Part shown: piece after piece, positions 41,637 to 49,733 of the stretch
Layout of the letters: every line of letters begins with the position of its first letter
Numbering within the stretch: position 1 is the first letter of the stretch
DNA from: CAVZBW01 sp963778465
GTDB taxonomy: Bacteria > Actinomycetota > Acidimicrobiia > Acidimicrobiales > RAAP-2
Length of the DNA stretch: 64,000 nt
Assembly: GCA_963778465.1 (NCBI GenBank)
Contig: CAVZUK010000003.1
Span: forward strand, 434,001-498,000
Direction: 5' to 3'
Made by a program: the position numbers and the translations under genes
The notes under the pieces: generated by a model
What the model saw: the letters and a program-made list of their open reading frames with translations, nothing else
Told to the model about the DNA's origin: nothing
Databases searched by the model: none

Positions 41637-41652
41637 GTAGTCGAGTGACTAC
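41637..41652. promoter_or_regulatory. Palindromic operator between TauD and TetR genes
   Basis: GTAGTC-GAGT-GACTAC, exact 6-bp arms. It begins 14 bp before the dioxygenase start, abuts that gene's TAGGCT -10, and contains the GTG start of the divergent tetR. Repressor binding here would block both genes. Confidence 0.72.
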
Positions 41653-42217
41653 AACAAGAAGCCCGATCGAGAAGAAGCGGTCACGGCCCCGCGGGCGCGT
41701 GGACGTGATGGGCGCCATCCTGACGGCGGCCACGGATCTGTTCGCCGAACGCGGGCCCATGGCCACCTCGGTGCGGGACATCGCCGCCCGCGCCGACGTC
41801 AACCACGGTCTCGTCTACCGCCATTTCGGCGCCAAGGACGATCTGGTCGCCGCGGCCCTCAACCACCTGAGTGACGCGCTCCAGGAGCGCTACGGCAACG
41901 GGACGTCCCAGGAGGAGATGGAAGCGATGGCCGACCGTCACCTCCGGGTCGTCGCCCGGACCATCCTCGACGGGTACCCCGTCGAACAGATGCAGAAGAA
42001 CTTCCCGTTCGTCTCCGACCTCGTCGAGCAGGCCCGTGGGCACGTGCACGGGGAGACCGAGGCGCGACTCGCCGCCGGCCACGCCGCCGCACTCGCGCTG
42101 GGCTGGCGATTGTTCGAGCCGTTCCTCCGCACGGCAGCCGGGCTCGAATCCGTGACCCTCGAGAACCTTCACCAGGCGGTCAGAGAGCGCGGGGTTCGCC
42201 TGCTTCGCGACCCGTAG
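41645..42217 (+). CDS. TetR-family regulator, probably controlling the divergent dioxygenase
   Basis: 190 residues. The N-terminal helix-turn-helix (ILTAATDLFAERGPMATSV, then ADVNHGLVYRHFGAKDDLV) is followed by an effector domain with FPFVSDLVEQARGHVHGETEARL. GTG 41645 is chosen because TATCGT ends 6 nt upstream and no Shine-Dalgarno sequence is present, matching a leaderless start. An upstream in-frame extension would run into the divergent dioxygenase gene. The start sits inside the shared palindrome, so autorepression is likely. Confidence 0.85.
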   Translation: MTTTRSPIEKKRSRPRGRVDVMGAILTAATDLFAERGPMATSVRDIAARADVNHGLVYRHFGAKDDLVAAALNHLSDALQERYGNGTSQEEMEAMADRHLRVVARTILDGYPVEQMQKNFPFVSDLVEQARGHVHGETEARLAAGHAAALALGWRLFEPFLRTAAGLESVTLENLHQAVRERGVRLLRDP

Positions 42218-42260
42218 TGCCCGTCCACGCCGTCCGCTATCCACGCCGTCCGCCGAGATC

Positions 42261-42288
42261 CTGAGCGTACGCTCAGAAACCGGGTTTC
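42261..42288. promoter_or_regulatory. Two abutting palindromes before the two-component operon
   Basis: CTGAGCGTACGCTCAG (42261-42276) is a perfect 16-bp palindrome. GAAACC-G-GGTTTC (42276-42288) shares its last base. They lie 44 bp after the TetR stop and 116 bp before the response-regulator start. Absence of a loop in the first argues for a protein-binding site rather than a terminator. The rest of the 186-bp gap shows nothing else clear. Confidence 0.55.
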
Positions 42289-42403
42289 CTGCGCCCATTG
42301 AGGGCAATTGGCACCCTGGTTCCAGGCCTCTCCAGCCGCGGCGCCACTAGAGTCGGCAGCCGTGGTCATGGGCGTGCCGAGAGGCCCGTGATCCTGGGGG
42401 CGC

Positions 42404-43087
42404 ATGTCGATGCGAATCCTGGTCGTGGAGGACGACCCTTCGTTGGCGTCCAGCCTCCGGCGCGCGCTGGAGTCCGCCGGGTTCACGTGCGACCTCGCGT
42501 TCGACGGGCGCACCGGATACGAACGGGCCCGTAGTGGTGACTACGCCCTGGTGATCATGGACATCCTGTTGCCGGCCATGAACGGCTTCCTCGCCTGTGC
42601 CGAGCTGCGCCGGCGAGGTCACGACGTTCCCATCTTGATGCTGACCGCCAAGGCCGGGGAGTGGGACGAGGCGGAAGCGCTCGACACCGGGGCAGACGAT
42701 TACCTCATCAAGCCGGTGTCGATGACGGTCTTCCTCGCACACGTTCGCGCCCTGATCCGGCGGTCCCAGTGGTTCTCCGGCCGGCAGATCACCATCGACG
42801 GGATCACACTCGACCCCGTGCGGAGGCTCTGTGCCTATGCGGGCGCAGAGGTGGCGCTCTCTGGACGGGAGGTCGAGGTGCTGGCTGCCCTCATGGTGGC
42901 CAAGGGCGGCGCCGTCAACAAGGCGGAGCTGGTCAACAACGTGTGGGGGGCGGACTTCAGCGGGGACCGCAACATCGCCGAGGTCTACGTGCGCAACCTG
43001 AGAAGGAAGCTCGAGCCGGCCTTTGCCCGGCCGGTCATCGGAACGGTCCACGGGGTCGGCTACCGCTTCTGCGTCGCAGATCCGTAG
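42404..43087 (+). CDS. OmpR/PhoB-family response regulator
   Basis: 227 residues. The receiver domain has the acidic pair EDD (residues 9-11), the phosphoacceptor Asp in VIMDILLPAMNG and the conserved Lys in DYLIKPVSM. The C-terminal winged helix (SGREVEVLAALMVAKGGAVNK; NIAEVYVRNLRRKLE; GTVHGVGYRF) binds DNA. The start could be 42404 or the ATG at 42410. It is followed 3 bp later by its histidine kinase. Targets are unknown; the paired palindromes upstream may be an autoregulatory site. Confidence 0.93.
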   Translation: MSMRILVVEDDPSLASSLRRALESAGFTCDLAFDGRTGYERARSGDYALVIMDILLPAMNGFLACAELRRRGHDVPILMLTAKAGEWDEAEALDTGADDYLIKPVSMTVFLAHVRALIRRSQWFSGRQITIDGITLDPVRRLCAYAGAEVALSGREVEVLAALMVAKGGAVNKAELVNNVWGADFSGDRNIAEVYVRNLRRKLEPAFARPVIGTVHGVGYRFCVADP

Positions 43088-43090
43088 GAC

Positions 43091-44416
43091 ATGTTCTTTC
43101 GTTCGCTCCGGTTTCGGATCACTTCGATGGCCATGGTGGTGGTCGTCGCGGCGCTCGTCGTCGTGGGAGTGGTCCTCCTGCAGGCCGTCAAGTCGCACCT
43201 CCTGGGTCAGGTCGACCAGGGGCTCTCGAACAGCTCGACGTACTACGCCGTCCGGATCGTCCACCACGCGTATCTCCCGAGCACGAGCCCCGCCGGCCAG
43301 CTCGGCCAGTTCTTCCTCCCGAACGGCACCCTGATCGGGTCGAGCGTCAATCTCAAGGGACAACCACCCCTCGTCCCGGTGCACCCGGGTCTCGTGGCGC
43401 CCCGGTTCATGACGATCCACACCGACCGATTCGGCTACGTGCGGTTGCTGGAGCAGCACATCGGGTCGGCCAAGGGTCCCATCCTGATCAACGGCCAGGT
43501 CATCAACCAGATCGTGGAGGCCGAGAACTCGCTCACGGTGCTGTTGGTGGTGCTCCTGCCGCTACTGGCGGTGGGTCTGGCGGTGCTGATCTGGCTCGTC
43601 GTCGGACGAGCCATGCGGCGCGTCGAGGACGTCCGCGCGGCGGTCGCCGACATCTCGGTCGGGCAGCTCGACGAGCGCGTGCCCAGCTCTCGCAGCGGGG
43701 ACGAGCTGGATCGTCTCGTGGGCACGATGAACGTCATGCTCGAACGACTCCAGGGGGGCGTCGAGCGGGAGCGTCAGTTCATTGCCGACGCGAGCCACGA
43801 GCTCCGGAGTCCCATCGCCGCCCTGCGCGCTGCGCTCGAGACGGACGACCCCCAGGGCGAGGGTACGCGGCGCAGCCAAGAGGTCGCGCTGAGCGAGCTG
43901 CAGCGCCTGGACATGCTCGCCGACGAGCTGCTGACGCTCGACTCCCTCAACGGGCGGCGAAAGGGGCCACCTCCCCGGCTGGTCGACCTGGACGAGCTGG
44001 TGCTGGCACAAGCCGAACAGGTCCGACGGCGGTCGCTGCTCGAGATCGACGTCTCCGAGGTGTCGGCCGGGCAGGTGCTCGCCCGGGAGGTCGACATGAT
44101 GCGGATCATCGAGAACCTGTCGTCCAACGCCACCCGGCACGCCCGGACGTGCGTCTCCTACTCGGTGAGAGAGGTGGACCGGCAGGTCACGCTGTCGGTG
44201 ACCGACGACGGTCCGGGCATCCCCGAGCCCCTGCGCCAGGATGTCTTCGAGCGCTTCACCAGGGTGGAGACCGATCGCGCGGACCGGCGCGGGTCGGGAG
44301 GCCTCGGCCTCGCCATCGTCTCCGAGCTGGTCAAGACCTACCACGGCCAGGTCTGGGTGGAGGCTGCCGAGCCCCACGGGGCGCGCTTCTTGGTGCGCCT
44401 GCCGGTTGCCGGCTGA
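43091..44416 (+). CDS. Sensor histidine kinase
   Basis: 441 residues. Membrane helix 1 is MAMVVVVAALVVVGVVLL and helix 2 LTVLLVVLLPLLAVGLAVLIWLV, with an extracytoplasmic sensor of about 110 residues between them that shows no family I recognise. HAMP follows, then the phosphorylated His in FIADASHELRSPIA, the N-box ENLSSNATRHA, the D-box DDGPGIP and the G-box GSGGLGLAIV. It pairs with the response regulator 3 bp upstream. The 3' end overlaps the convergent persulfide dioxygenase gene by 86 bp. Confidence 0.93.
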   Translation: MFFRSLRFRITSMAMVVVVAALVVVGVVLLQAVKSHLLGQVDQGLSNSSTYYAVRIVHHAYLPSTSPAGQLGQFFLPNGTLIGSSVNLKGQPPLVPVHPGLVAPRFMTIHTDRFGYVRLLEQHIGSAKGPILINGQVINQIVEAENSLTVLLVVLLPLLAVGLAVLIWLVVGRAMRRVEDVRAAVADISVGQLDERVPSSRSGDELDRLVGTMNVMLERLQGGVERERQFIADASHELRSPIAALRAALETDDPQGEGTRRSQEVALSELQRLDMLADELLTLDSLNGRRKGPPPRLVDLDELVLAQAEQVRRRSLLEIDVSEVSAGQVLAREVDMMRIIENLSSNATRHARTCVSYSVREVDRQVTLSVTDDGPGIPEPLRQDVFERFTRVETDRADRRGSGGLGLAIVSELVKTYHGQVWVEAAEPHGARFLVRLPVAG

Positions 44417-45872
44417 CCTTCCGGGGGGTCGTAGACGCTCTCGCCTCGTCGCCCTCGTCGCCCTCGTCGCCCTCGGCGACCACGGGGAGCCCTGCGTCGC
44501 GCCAGGCCTCGATCCCGCCGAGGACGTCCGCGACCGTGCGGAAGCCGGAGGATCGGAGCAGCGACGCGGCGACCGAAGAGCGATTCCCCCGGGCGCAGTA
44601 GACCACCGTCGGCGCGCCGCGGTCGAGCTCCGGCTCGCGGTCCAGCAATTGGGCGAGCGGGATGGTCCGGCTCCCCTCGATCAGCCCGGAGTCCAGCTCG
44701 GGCTCGTTCCGGACGTCGACCAGCTGCAGAGAGGGGTCGTCCGCCCGCCATCGGGCGAGGTCCGTGACGGTGATGCGAGGGGCGCGCTGGGAGAGCTCGG
44801 GCCGGTCGACGAGAACCCGCTCGATCTCGGGTAGGTGGCCCACGACCCGGTCGAACCCGATCCGCGCCAGGCGGACCTTGGCCTCGGTCTCGCGGTCGCG
44901 GTCGGTCACCACCACGATGTCCTGGCCCGGCCGAACCACGTCTCCGGCGTACTCCGCGAACCGCCCGTCGAGATCGACGTTCACCGAGCCCCGCAGGTGC
45001 CCGTGGGCAAACGCCGCGGGCGTGCGCCCGTCCACGACCGCCGCGCCTCGCTGTTGCGCGGCGAGCACCGAATCGATGTCGAGCTCGACCGGCGGATCGT
45101 GATCGTCGAGGAGCTCGTGCGATCGCCGGTTGGCCCCCGCGGCGTAGGGGAAGTACCGGGGCGCCGCCGGTTGGCCACCGACCACGGAGGCGACGAAGCG
45201 TTGCTCGTCGGGGATCGCGCAGGCGTAGTTGGTCCTCCGCTCGTCCCCGATGGTCGAGGTGACGGCCGTCGACAGGTGTCTGCCACACGAGGAGCCGGCG
45301 CCGTGCGCGGGGTAGACGCGGGTCGCGTCGGGCAGGCTCATCAGGCGGTCGTGGACCGAGTGATAGAGGTCCCGGGCGAGATCCTCGGCCGCCCAGCCGG
45401 CCGAGGCGAGGAGATCGGGACGCCCGACGTCGCCGACGAAGAGGGCGTCTCCGGTGAGGACGCCCCACGGCTCGGTGTCCGAGGCGTGCTCGTAGACGAC
45501 GATGGAGATCGACTCCGGGGTGTGGCCGGGGGTCGCCCGCACCTCGAGGACGACGTCGCCGAGAGAGAGCCTCTGCCCGTCCTCCAACGGCTCGATCGGG
45601 AATTCCGCTCGGGCCCCCGCACCGTAGGAGACGACGCCCCCCGTCGCGGCGGCGAGCTCGAGATGTCCTGACAGGAAATCGGCGTGGAAGTGCGTCTCGA
45701 TCACCCGCTCGATGTGCAGGCCGTGGCGCCCGGCGTCGGCCAGGTACTCGGACACGTCTCGCTGCGGGTCGACCACGACGGCGCGGCCCGTCCGCTCGTC
45801 CCCGATCAGGTAGCTGAACAGCGAGAGACAGCCGAGCTCGTACTGACGGAAGAACATCGCTCCCCTCATCAT
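44331..45872 (-). CDS. Persulfide dioxygenase (ETHE1-like) fused to two rhodanese domains
   Basis: About 513 residues. The N-terminal metallo-beta-lactamase fold has THFHADFLSGH and GHTPESI, the pattern of persulfide dioxygenases, which oxidise glutathione or protein persulfides to sulfite. Two rhodanese domains follow. The first has Asp where the catalytic Cys belongs (VVVTDRDRE); the second keeps it (VVYCARGNRSS). The C-terminus has three Glu-Gly-Asp repeats (44443-44480, a 9-bp tandem repeat) and an Arg/Pro-rich tail overlapping the histidine-kinase gene, so the true C-terminus is uncertain. It starts at the ATG overlapping the arsR stop (45872) or at 45857 after GAGGGGAG. Confidence 0.88.
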   Translation of the reverse strand: MMRGAMFFRQYELGCLSLFSYLIGDERTGRAVVVDPQRDVSEYLADAGRHGLHIERVIETHFHADFLSGHLELAAATGGVVSYGAGARAEFPIEPLEDGQRLSLGDVVLEVRATPGHTPESISIVVYEHASDTEPWGVLTGDALFVGDVGRPDLLASAGWAAEDLARDLYHSVHDRLMSLPDATRVYPAHGAGSSCGRHLSTAVTSTIGDERRTNYACAIPDEQRFVASVVGGQPAAPRYFPYAAGANRRSHELLDDHDPPVELDIDSVLAAQQRGAAVVDGRTPAAFAHGHLRGSVNVDLDGRFAEYAGDVVRPGQDIVVVTDRDRETEAKVRLARIGFDRVVGHLPEIERVLVDRPELSQRAPRITVTDLARWRADDPSLQLVDVRNEPELDSGLIEGSRTIPLAQLLDREPELDRGAPTVVYCARGNRSSVAASLLRSSGFRTVADVLGGIEAWRDAGLPVVAEGDEGDEGDEARASTTPRKVSRQPAGAPRSAPRGARQPPPRPGRGRS

Positions 45873-46210
45873 GCCCCGGCGCGCAGGCGGCGCCGGCGGT
45901 CGAGCTCGTCGTTCATGACCTGACGGAGCAGGTCGATCGCTCCGACCAGCCGGCGGTCTCGCAACGTGTAGATGGCTCGGTTGCCGTCTCGCTCCGCGTC
46001 GACGAGACCGCGGTCCCGCAGCACGGCGAGGTGCTGGGAGACGTTGGACTGGGAGAGGTCGAGCAGCCGAGTCAGTTCCCCGACCGAGCGGGGTTCGTCC
46101 GAAAGGGCGTAGAGGATCATGAGCCGCTTCGGGTCGTTGAGCGCACGGCACACGCCTGCCGTCAGGTCCTCCAGCTCCTGCCGGAGCCTGGGGTCGAACT
46201 CGTCAGGCAT
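45869..46210 (-). CDS. ArsR-family repressor, probable sulfide/persulfide regulator
   Basis: 113 residues. Winged helix: ALNDPKRLMILYAL, VGELTRLLDLSQSNVSQHLAVLRDRGLV and the wing RDGNRAIYTL. It lacks the metal-binding ELCVCDL motif of classical ArsR, and has a single Cys (C21) rather than the Cys pair used by the sulfide sensors BigR and SqrR, so its sensing mode is unclear. It overlaps the persulfide dioxygenase start (ATGATGA), as bigR precedes its dioxygenase-rhodanese partner in other bacteria. A strong palindrome 20 bp upstream is its likely operator. Confidence 0.86.
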   Translation of the reverse strand: MPDEFDPRLRQELEDLTAGVCRALNDPKRLMILYALSDEPRSVGELTRLLDLSQSNVSQHLAVLRDRGLVDAERDGNRAIYTLRDRRLVGAIDLLRQVMNDELDRRRRLRAGA

Positions 46211-46229
46211 GATCCCGCTCAACTCCTGC

Positions 46230-46253
46230 GTACATGCGCATATACGCATGTAC
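46230..46253. promoter_or_regulatory. ArsR-type operator palindrome
   Basis: Exact 9-bp arms GTACATGCG and CGCATGTAC around CATATA, 24 bp in all. It lies between the divergent arsR (start 46210) and methyltransferase (start 46304) genes. The long AT-centred symmetric site is what ArsR/SmtB dimers bind. It should repress arsR-persulfide dioxygenase and possibly the methyltransferase. Confidence 0.82.
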
Positions 46254-46303
46254 CAACGCGGAGCCCATGTGGGTGATTCCCGGAGGCCGGTTAAGGTCGG
46301 TCG

Positions 46304-46963
46304 ATGGTCCCGCCGCCGGGAGTGGCCGAGGGGTCGGAGCAGCACTGGGACGCCGCCTACGGCAGTCGAGGGGCCCAGGAGGTCAGCTGGTCGGAGGATG
46401 AGCCGCGGACGTCGCTCCAGCTCGTCGAAGCCCTGGGCGTCGACTGCCACGCTCCCGTGATCGACGTCGGTGGGGGTGCGTCCCGGCTGGTTCACCGGTT
46501 GATCGAGCTCGGCTTCGACGATCTGAGCGTCCTCGACATCTCGTCGGCGGCGTTGCAGGCCTCGCGGGAGGCCCTTCCCGCCGGCGCTCCGGTGAGCTGG
46601 ATCCACGACGACGTCCTGGCCTGGCACCCCCTCCGCACCTACGGGCTGTGGCACGACCGGGCGCTCTTGCACTTCCTGGTCGATCCCGGCGAACGGTCGT
46701 CGTACCTTGCGAGGTTGCGATCCGCCGTCGCTCCCGGCGGGGCCGTGGTGCTCGCGACCTTCGCGCCGGACGGACCCGATCGTTGCTCGGGACTGCCGGT
46801 CGCTCGCTACGACGCCTCCGAGCTTGCCGCCCTGCTTTCGGCAGGATGGCGAGTGGTCGAGGAGCGGCGCGAGATCCACGTGACGCCTGCGGGGGCTCCC
46901 CAGCCGTTCACCGCGATCGCGGCCCGAAGGGTGCAGTCGAGCGATCCCGCCGTTCGTGGATAG
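46304..46963 (+). CDS. Class I SAM-dependent methyltransferase, divergent from arsR
   Basis: 219 residues. SAM-binding motif I is VIDVGGGASRLVHRLIELG, followed by LSVLDISSAALQ (motif II acidic end) and LWHDRALLHFLVDP. An EQHWDAAYGSRG N-terminus is typical of the TehB/thiol-methyltransferase-like group. Position opposite arsR-persulfide dioxygenase, sharing a palindromic operator, suggests a sulfur or metalloid compound as methyl acceptor; that is inference. ATG 46304 follows TAAGGT with 6 nt (leaderless-type). Confidence 0.82.
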   Translation: MVPPPGVAEGSEQHWDAAYGSRGAQEVSWSEDEPRTSLQLVEALGVDCHAPVIDVGGGASRLVHRLIELGFDDLSVLDISSAALQASREALPAGAPVSWIHDDVLAWHPLRTYGLWHDRALLHFLVDPGERSSYLARLRSAVAPGGAVVLATFAPDGPDRCSGLPVARYDASELAALLSAGWRVVEERREIHVTPAGAPQPFTAIAARRVQSSDPAVRG

Positions 46964-47008
46964 CCTCCCCCGCAGATCGGGACCTGTTCGACGACCTGGG
47001 GAGACCCC

Positions 47009-47917
47009 GTGCCCAACGAACCCACGCTCGGCCAGTACGTCATCGGCGTCGAGGGTCTCGCCCTCCTGCGAACTGCGTTCACCGACGATTCAGCCGGGCG
47101 CGCCGCCCGCACCCGCGAGGTGCGGGAGCTCTCCGAGCAGGTCGACCTCGAGTCGCGTTGGACCGCGCCACTCGGGACGGAGTTCGATCTCACCGACGGG
47201 TACCGCCGATGGTCGGCAACCTACGACCGGCCCCTGCGGTTGTTCTCCGTGGAGGAGCCGCCGATGATGGCGCTCATCGACGAGCTCGAGCCCGGAACGG
47301 TCCTCGATGCGGCCTGCGGGACGGGTCGCTACAGCGAGCGCCTCGCGGCCCGGGGCCACAACGTCGTCGGCGTCGACCAGTCCGAGGACATGCTCGCCAT
47401 CGCACGTCGCAAGCTGCCCCAGGCAGGCTTCCGTCGAGGCGATCTCCAGTCGTTGCCAGTGGACGACCAGTCCGTGGACGCCGTGGTGTGCGCCCTCGCC
47501 CTCGTGCACATCTCGGATCTCGCGGCGGCGATGGCGGAGTTCGGGCGGGTGCTCCGACCCGGAGGCCGCCTCATCGTGAGCGACGTCCATCCGTTCCTCG
47601 TCCTCCTGGGCTGGCAGGCCCAATTCCCGGTGGGGGAGGAGCACCGGGGCTTCATGCGGCTGCACTGCCATCTGGCCTCGGACTACGTGACCGCAGCCGG
47701 CCGGCACGGGTTGGCGCTGCGGACGCTCAGCGAGCCGCCGCTCACGGAGGCCTCGGCGCTGACCGCGGCCGCCGAGGTCGTGCCGGACGCCAACCGCGCC
47801 GCCTTCGTCGGCCTGCCCGCGGTCTCCGTCTGGGGGTTCGAGCGCACCGCAGGCGAGCCACGGCCGGAGGTGCGGACCGAGCGACGGGCGGCCACCGGGT
47901 CCGGGGAGGGGCGATGA
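47009..47917 (+). CDS. Class I SAM-dependent methyltransferase
   Basis: 302 residues. About 80 N-terminal residues (LGQYVIGVEGLALLR...) precede the Rossmann domain: motif I VLDAACGTGRYSERLA, then GVDQSEDML, GDLQSLPVDDQSVDAV and LRPGGRLIVSDV. The fold resembles UbiE/COQ5-type small-molecule methyltransferases. The substrate is unknown. The stop overlaps the next start (ATGA), so it is coupled to the acyl-CoA-dehydrogenase-like and cupin genes. Start GTG 47009. Confidence 0.85.
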   Translation: MPNEPTLGQYVIGVEGLALLRTAFTDDSAGRAARTREVRELSEQVDLESRWTAPLGTEFDLTDGYRRWSATYDRPLRLFSVEEPPMMALIDELEPGTVLDAACGTGRYSERLAARGHNVVGVDQSEDMLAIARRKLPQAGFRRGDLQSLPVDDQSVDAVVCALALVHISDLAAAMAEFGRVLRPGGRLIVSDVHPFLVLLGWQAQFPVGEEHRGFMRLHCHLASDYVTAAGRHGLALRTLSEPPLTEASALTAAAEVVPDANRAAFVGLPAVSVWGFERTAGEPRPEVRTERRAATGSGEGR

Positions 47918-49173
47918 CCACGGCCGGCGTCGGCGGCGACGAGACCGCTCCCGGGCGGGATGCCGGTGGTCGCAGCGAGCCCGCGGCGCGGCGCCCGTAC
48001 GACCGGGGCGGTCTGGACCGGGTGGCCGGGGCCATCGCCGAGCGCGCCGCCGCACACGACCGCGACGGCTCGTTTCCTCACGAGGCCTTCCCCGAGCTCG
48101 CTCCCACGGGGGTGTTGAGCCTCACCGTGCCCCGGGCGCTCGGGGGCGGGGGTGGCGGGCTGAGCGACTCCGCCTCGGCCGTCGAGACGCTCGGGCGTGC
48201 CGACCCTTCCGTCGCGCTCGTCGTCGTGTGGCAGCTGGTCTTCCAGGCGGAGCTGGCCCGGCCAGCCAATCGGTGGCCGGCCGAGGTTCGGTCACGGGTA
48301 CAGCGGTCGGCCGCGGAGGGGGTGGCCCTCATCAACGCCCTCCGCGTCGAGCCCGAGCTCGGAACCCCGGCTCGTGGGGGGCTGCCGGCGACGGTCGCAG
48401 GGCGACTCGCGGGCGAAGGCGGTTGGAGCCTGAGCGGTCGGAAGACCTACTGCACCGGAATTCCGATCCTGCGATGGCTGACCGTCTGGGCCCGGACGGA
48501 CGATGAGGATCCCGAGGTCGGCCAGTTCCTCGTGGAGGCCGGCACGCCGGGCTACCGGGTGCTCGAGACGTGGGACCACATCGGCCTGCGGGCCTCGGGC
48601 AGTCACGACGTGGTCTTTGGGGGGGTGGTCATTCCGAGCGCCCATGCCGTCGACGTCGGCCGGCCGGATGCGCCGGCCAACCCGACGAGGGCGCTGACGC
48701 TCGTGTGGGGCAACGTCCTTTTGGCGGCGCTGTACCAGGGGGTCGCCCTCGCGGCCCGCGACTGGCTTGTCGGCTACCTCAACGAGCGAACGCCCTCGAA
48801 CCTCGGTGCGCCGCTGGCAACGCTGCCCCGTTTCCAGCTCGAGGTGGGCCGTATCGAGAGCCTGCTGCGCACCAACGGCGTCCTGGTGGCCGACGTGGCC
48901 CGCCGTGTCGACGACGGCGATGTCGGCCCGGAGACCCTGGGCGACGGTCCCCTCGTCAAGCACGTGGTCACGGCGAACGCCCTCCAAGCCGTCGAGGTCG
49001 GGCTGGAGCTGACCGGCAACCCCGGACTCTCGCGGCACAACCCGCTCGAGCGTCACTTCCGGGACTCCCTCACCGGCAGGGTGCACACGCCCCAGAGCGA
49101 CACCGCCCTCACGGGAGCCGGGAGGGCCTTGCTCGGGCGGTCGCGAGAGAATGCCCCGGAGGGGCGAGCGTGA
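47914..49173 (+). CDS. Acyl-CoA dehydrogenase-family flavoprotein, possibly a DszC/SfnB-like monooxygenase
   Basis: 419 residues. LTVPRALGGGGGGLSDSAS, TYCTGIPILRWLTVWAR and WDHIGLRASGSHDVVFGGVVIP are acyl-CoA dehydrogenase fold landmarks. The catalytic Glu of true dehydrogenases is not evident, and the overall look resembles the flavin-dependent monooxygenase branch (DszC, SfnB sulfur-acquisition proteins). If so, it would need reduced flavin from a separate reductase. Both ends overlap neighbours (ATGA and GTGA), placing it in the middle of a three-gene operon with a methyltransferase and a cupin. Proximity to persulfide genes hints at sulfur metabolism, weakly. Confidence 0.8.
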   Translation: MTTAGVGGDETAPGRDAGGRSEPAARRPYDRGGLDRVAGAIAERAAAHDRDGSFPHEAFPELAPTGVLSLTVPRALGGGGGGLSDSASAVETLGRADPSVALVVVWQLVFQAELARPANRWPAEVRSRVQRSAAEGVALINALRVEPELGTPARGGLPATVAGRLAGEGGWSLSGRKTYCTGIPILRWLTVWARTDDEDPEVGQFLVEAGTPGYRVLETWDHIGLRASGSHDVVFGGVVIPSAHAVDVGRPDAPANPTRALTLVWGNVLLAALYQGVALAARDWLVGYLNERTPSNLGAPLATLPRFQLEVGRIESLLRTNGVLVADVARRVDDGDVGPETLGDGPLVKHVVTANALQAVEVGLELTGNPGLSRHNPLERHFRDSLTGRVHTPQSDTALTGAGRALLGRSRENAPEGRA

Positions 49174-49676
49174 CGGAGCTTGGAGCCGCAACGGACGGCG
49201 GACCCGGGGACGAGGGGACGGAGGCGTGGCACCGCCCGTTGGTCCACACGTCGCACGGTCGGCTCTCGCCGGACACCTCCCAGACCCCCGGCATGCAGCG
49301 GTTCGAGGCCATCTCCGGTCGACTCACCGGGTCTGCCAAGATCTGGATGGGCGAGACCCGCGTGTCGACCGGCAGGCGATCGGCGAACCACCACCACGGC
49401 GATTCCGAGACCGGTATCTACGTGGTCTCCGGCCATCCGGTCTTCGTGTTCGCCCGAGGCGGCAAAGAGGTCCGCATCGAGACGTCCCCGGGGGACTACG
49501 TCTTCGTGCCGCCCTTCGTGCCCCACCGGGAGGAGAACCCCTCCCTCGACGAGCCGGCCGTCGTGGTCCTGGCTCGCAGCAGCCAGGAAGCCATCGTCGT
49601 CAACCTGCCGAGCCTCTTCTCGGAGCCGGACTCCCCGCGCAGCACCAGGCGCAGCGACGAGCCGGGCCCATCCTGA
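49170..49676 (+). CDS. Cupin-domain protein
   Basis: 168 residues. The cupin metal motif NHHHGDSETGIYVVSGHPVF and the second motif PGDYVFVPPFVPHREENP are clear, giving three His and a Glu for one metal. The N-terminal about 50 residues are polar. Single-domain cupins of this type are dioxygenases, isomerases or binding proteins. GTG 49170 overlaps the previous stop (GTGA). It is the last gene of the methyltransferase-flavoprotein-cupin operon. Confidence 0.82.
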   Translation: MTELGAATDGGPGDEGTEAWHRPLVHTSHGRLSPDTSQTPGMQRFEAISGRLTGSAKIWMGETRVSTGRRSANHHHGDSETGIYVVSGHPVFVFARGGKEVRIETSPGDYVFVPPFVPHREENPSLDEPAVVVLARSSQEAIVVNLPSLFSEPDSPRSTRRSDEPGPS

Positions 49677-49733
49677 GGGCGCCCTCGACGGGCGTGGTTG
49701 ACCGGCTTCCCGGTGTTTCGCGGCAGATCGAGG

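Noticed and set aside
44443..44480. Tandem CCCTCGTCG repeats as a regulatory or CRISPR-like array
   Set aside because: They encode Glu-Gly-Asp repeats inside the persulfide dioxygenase-rhodanese frame; only three to four 9-bp units and no spacers.
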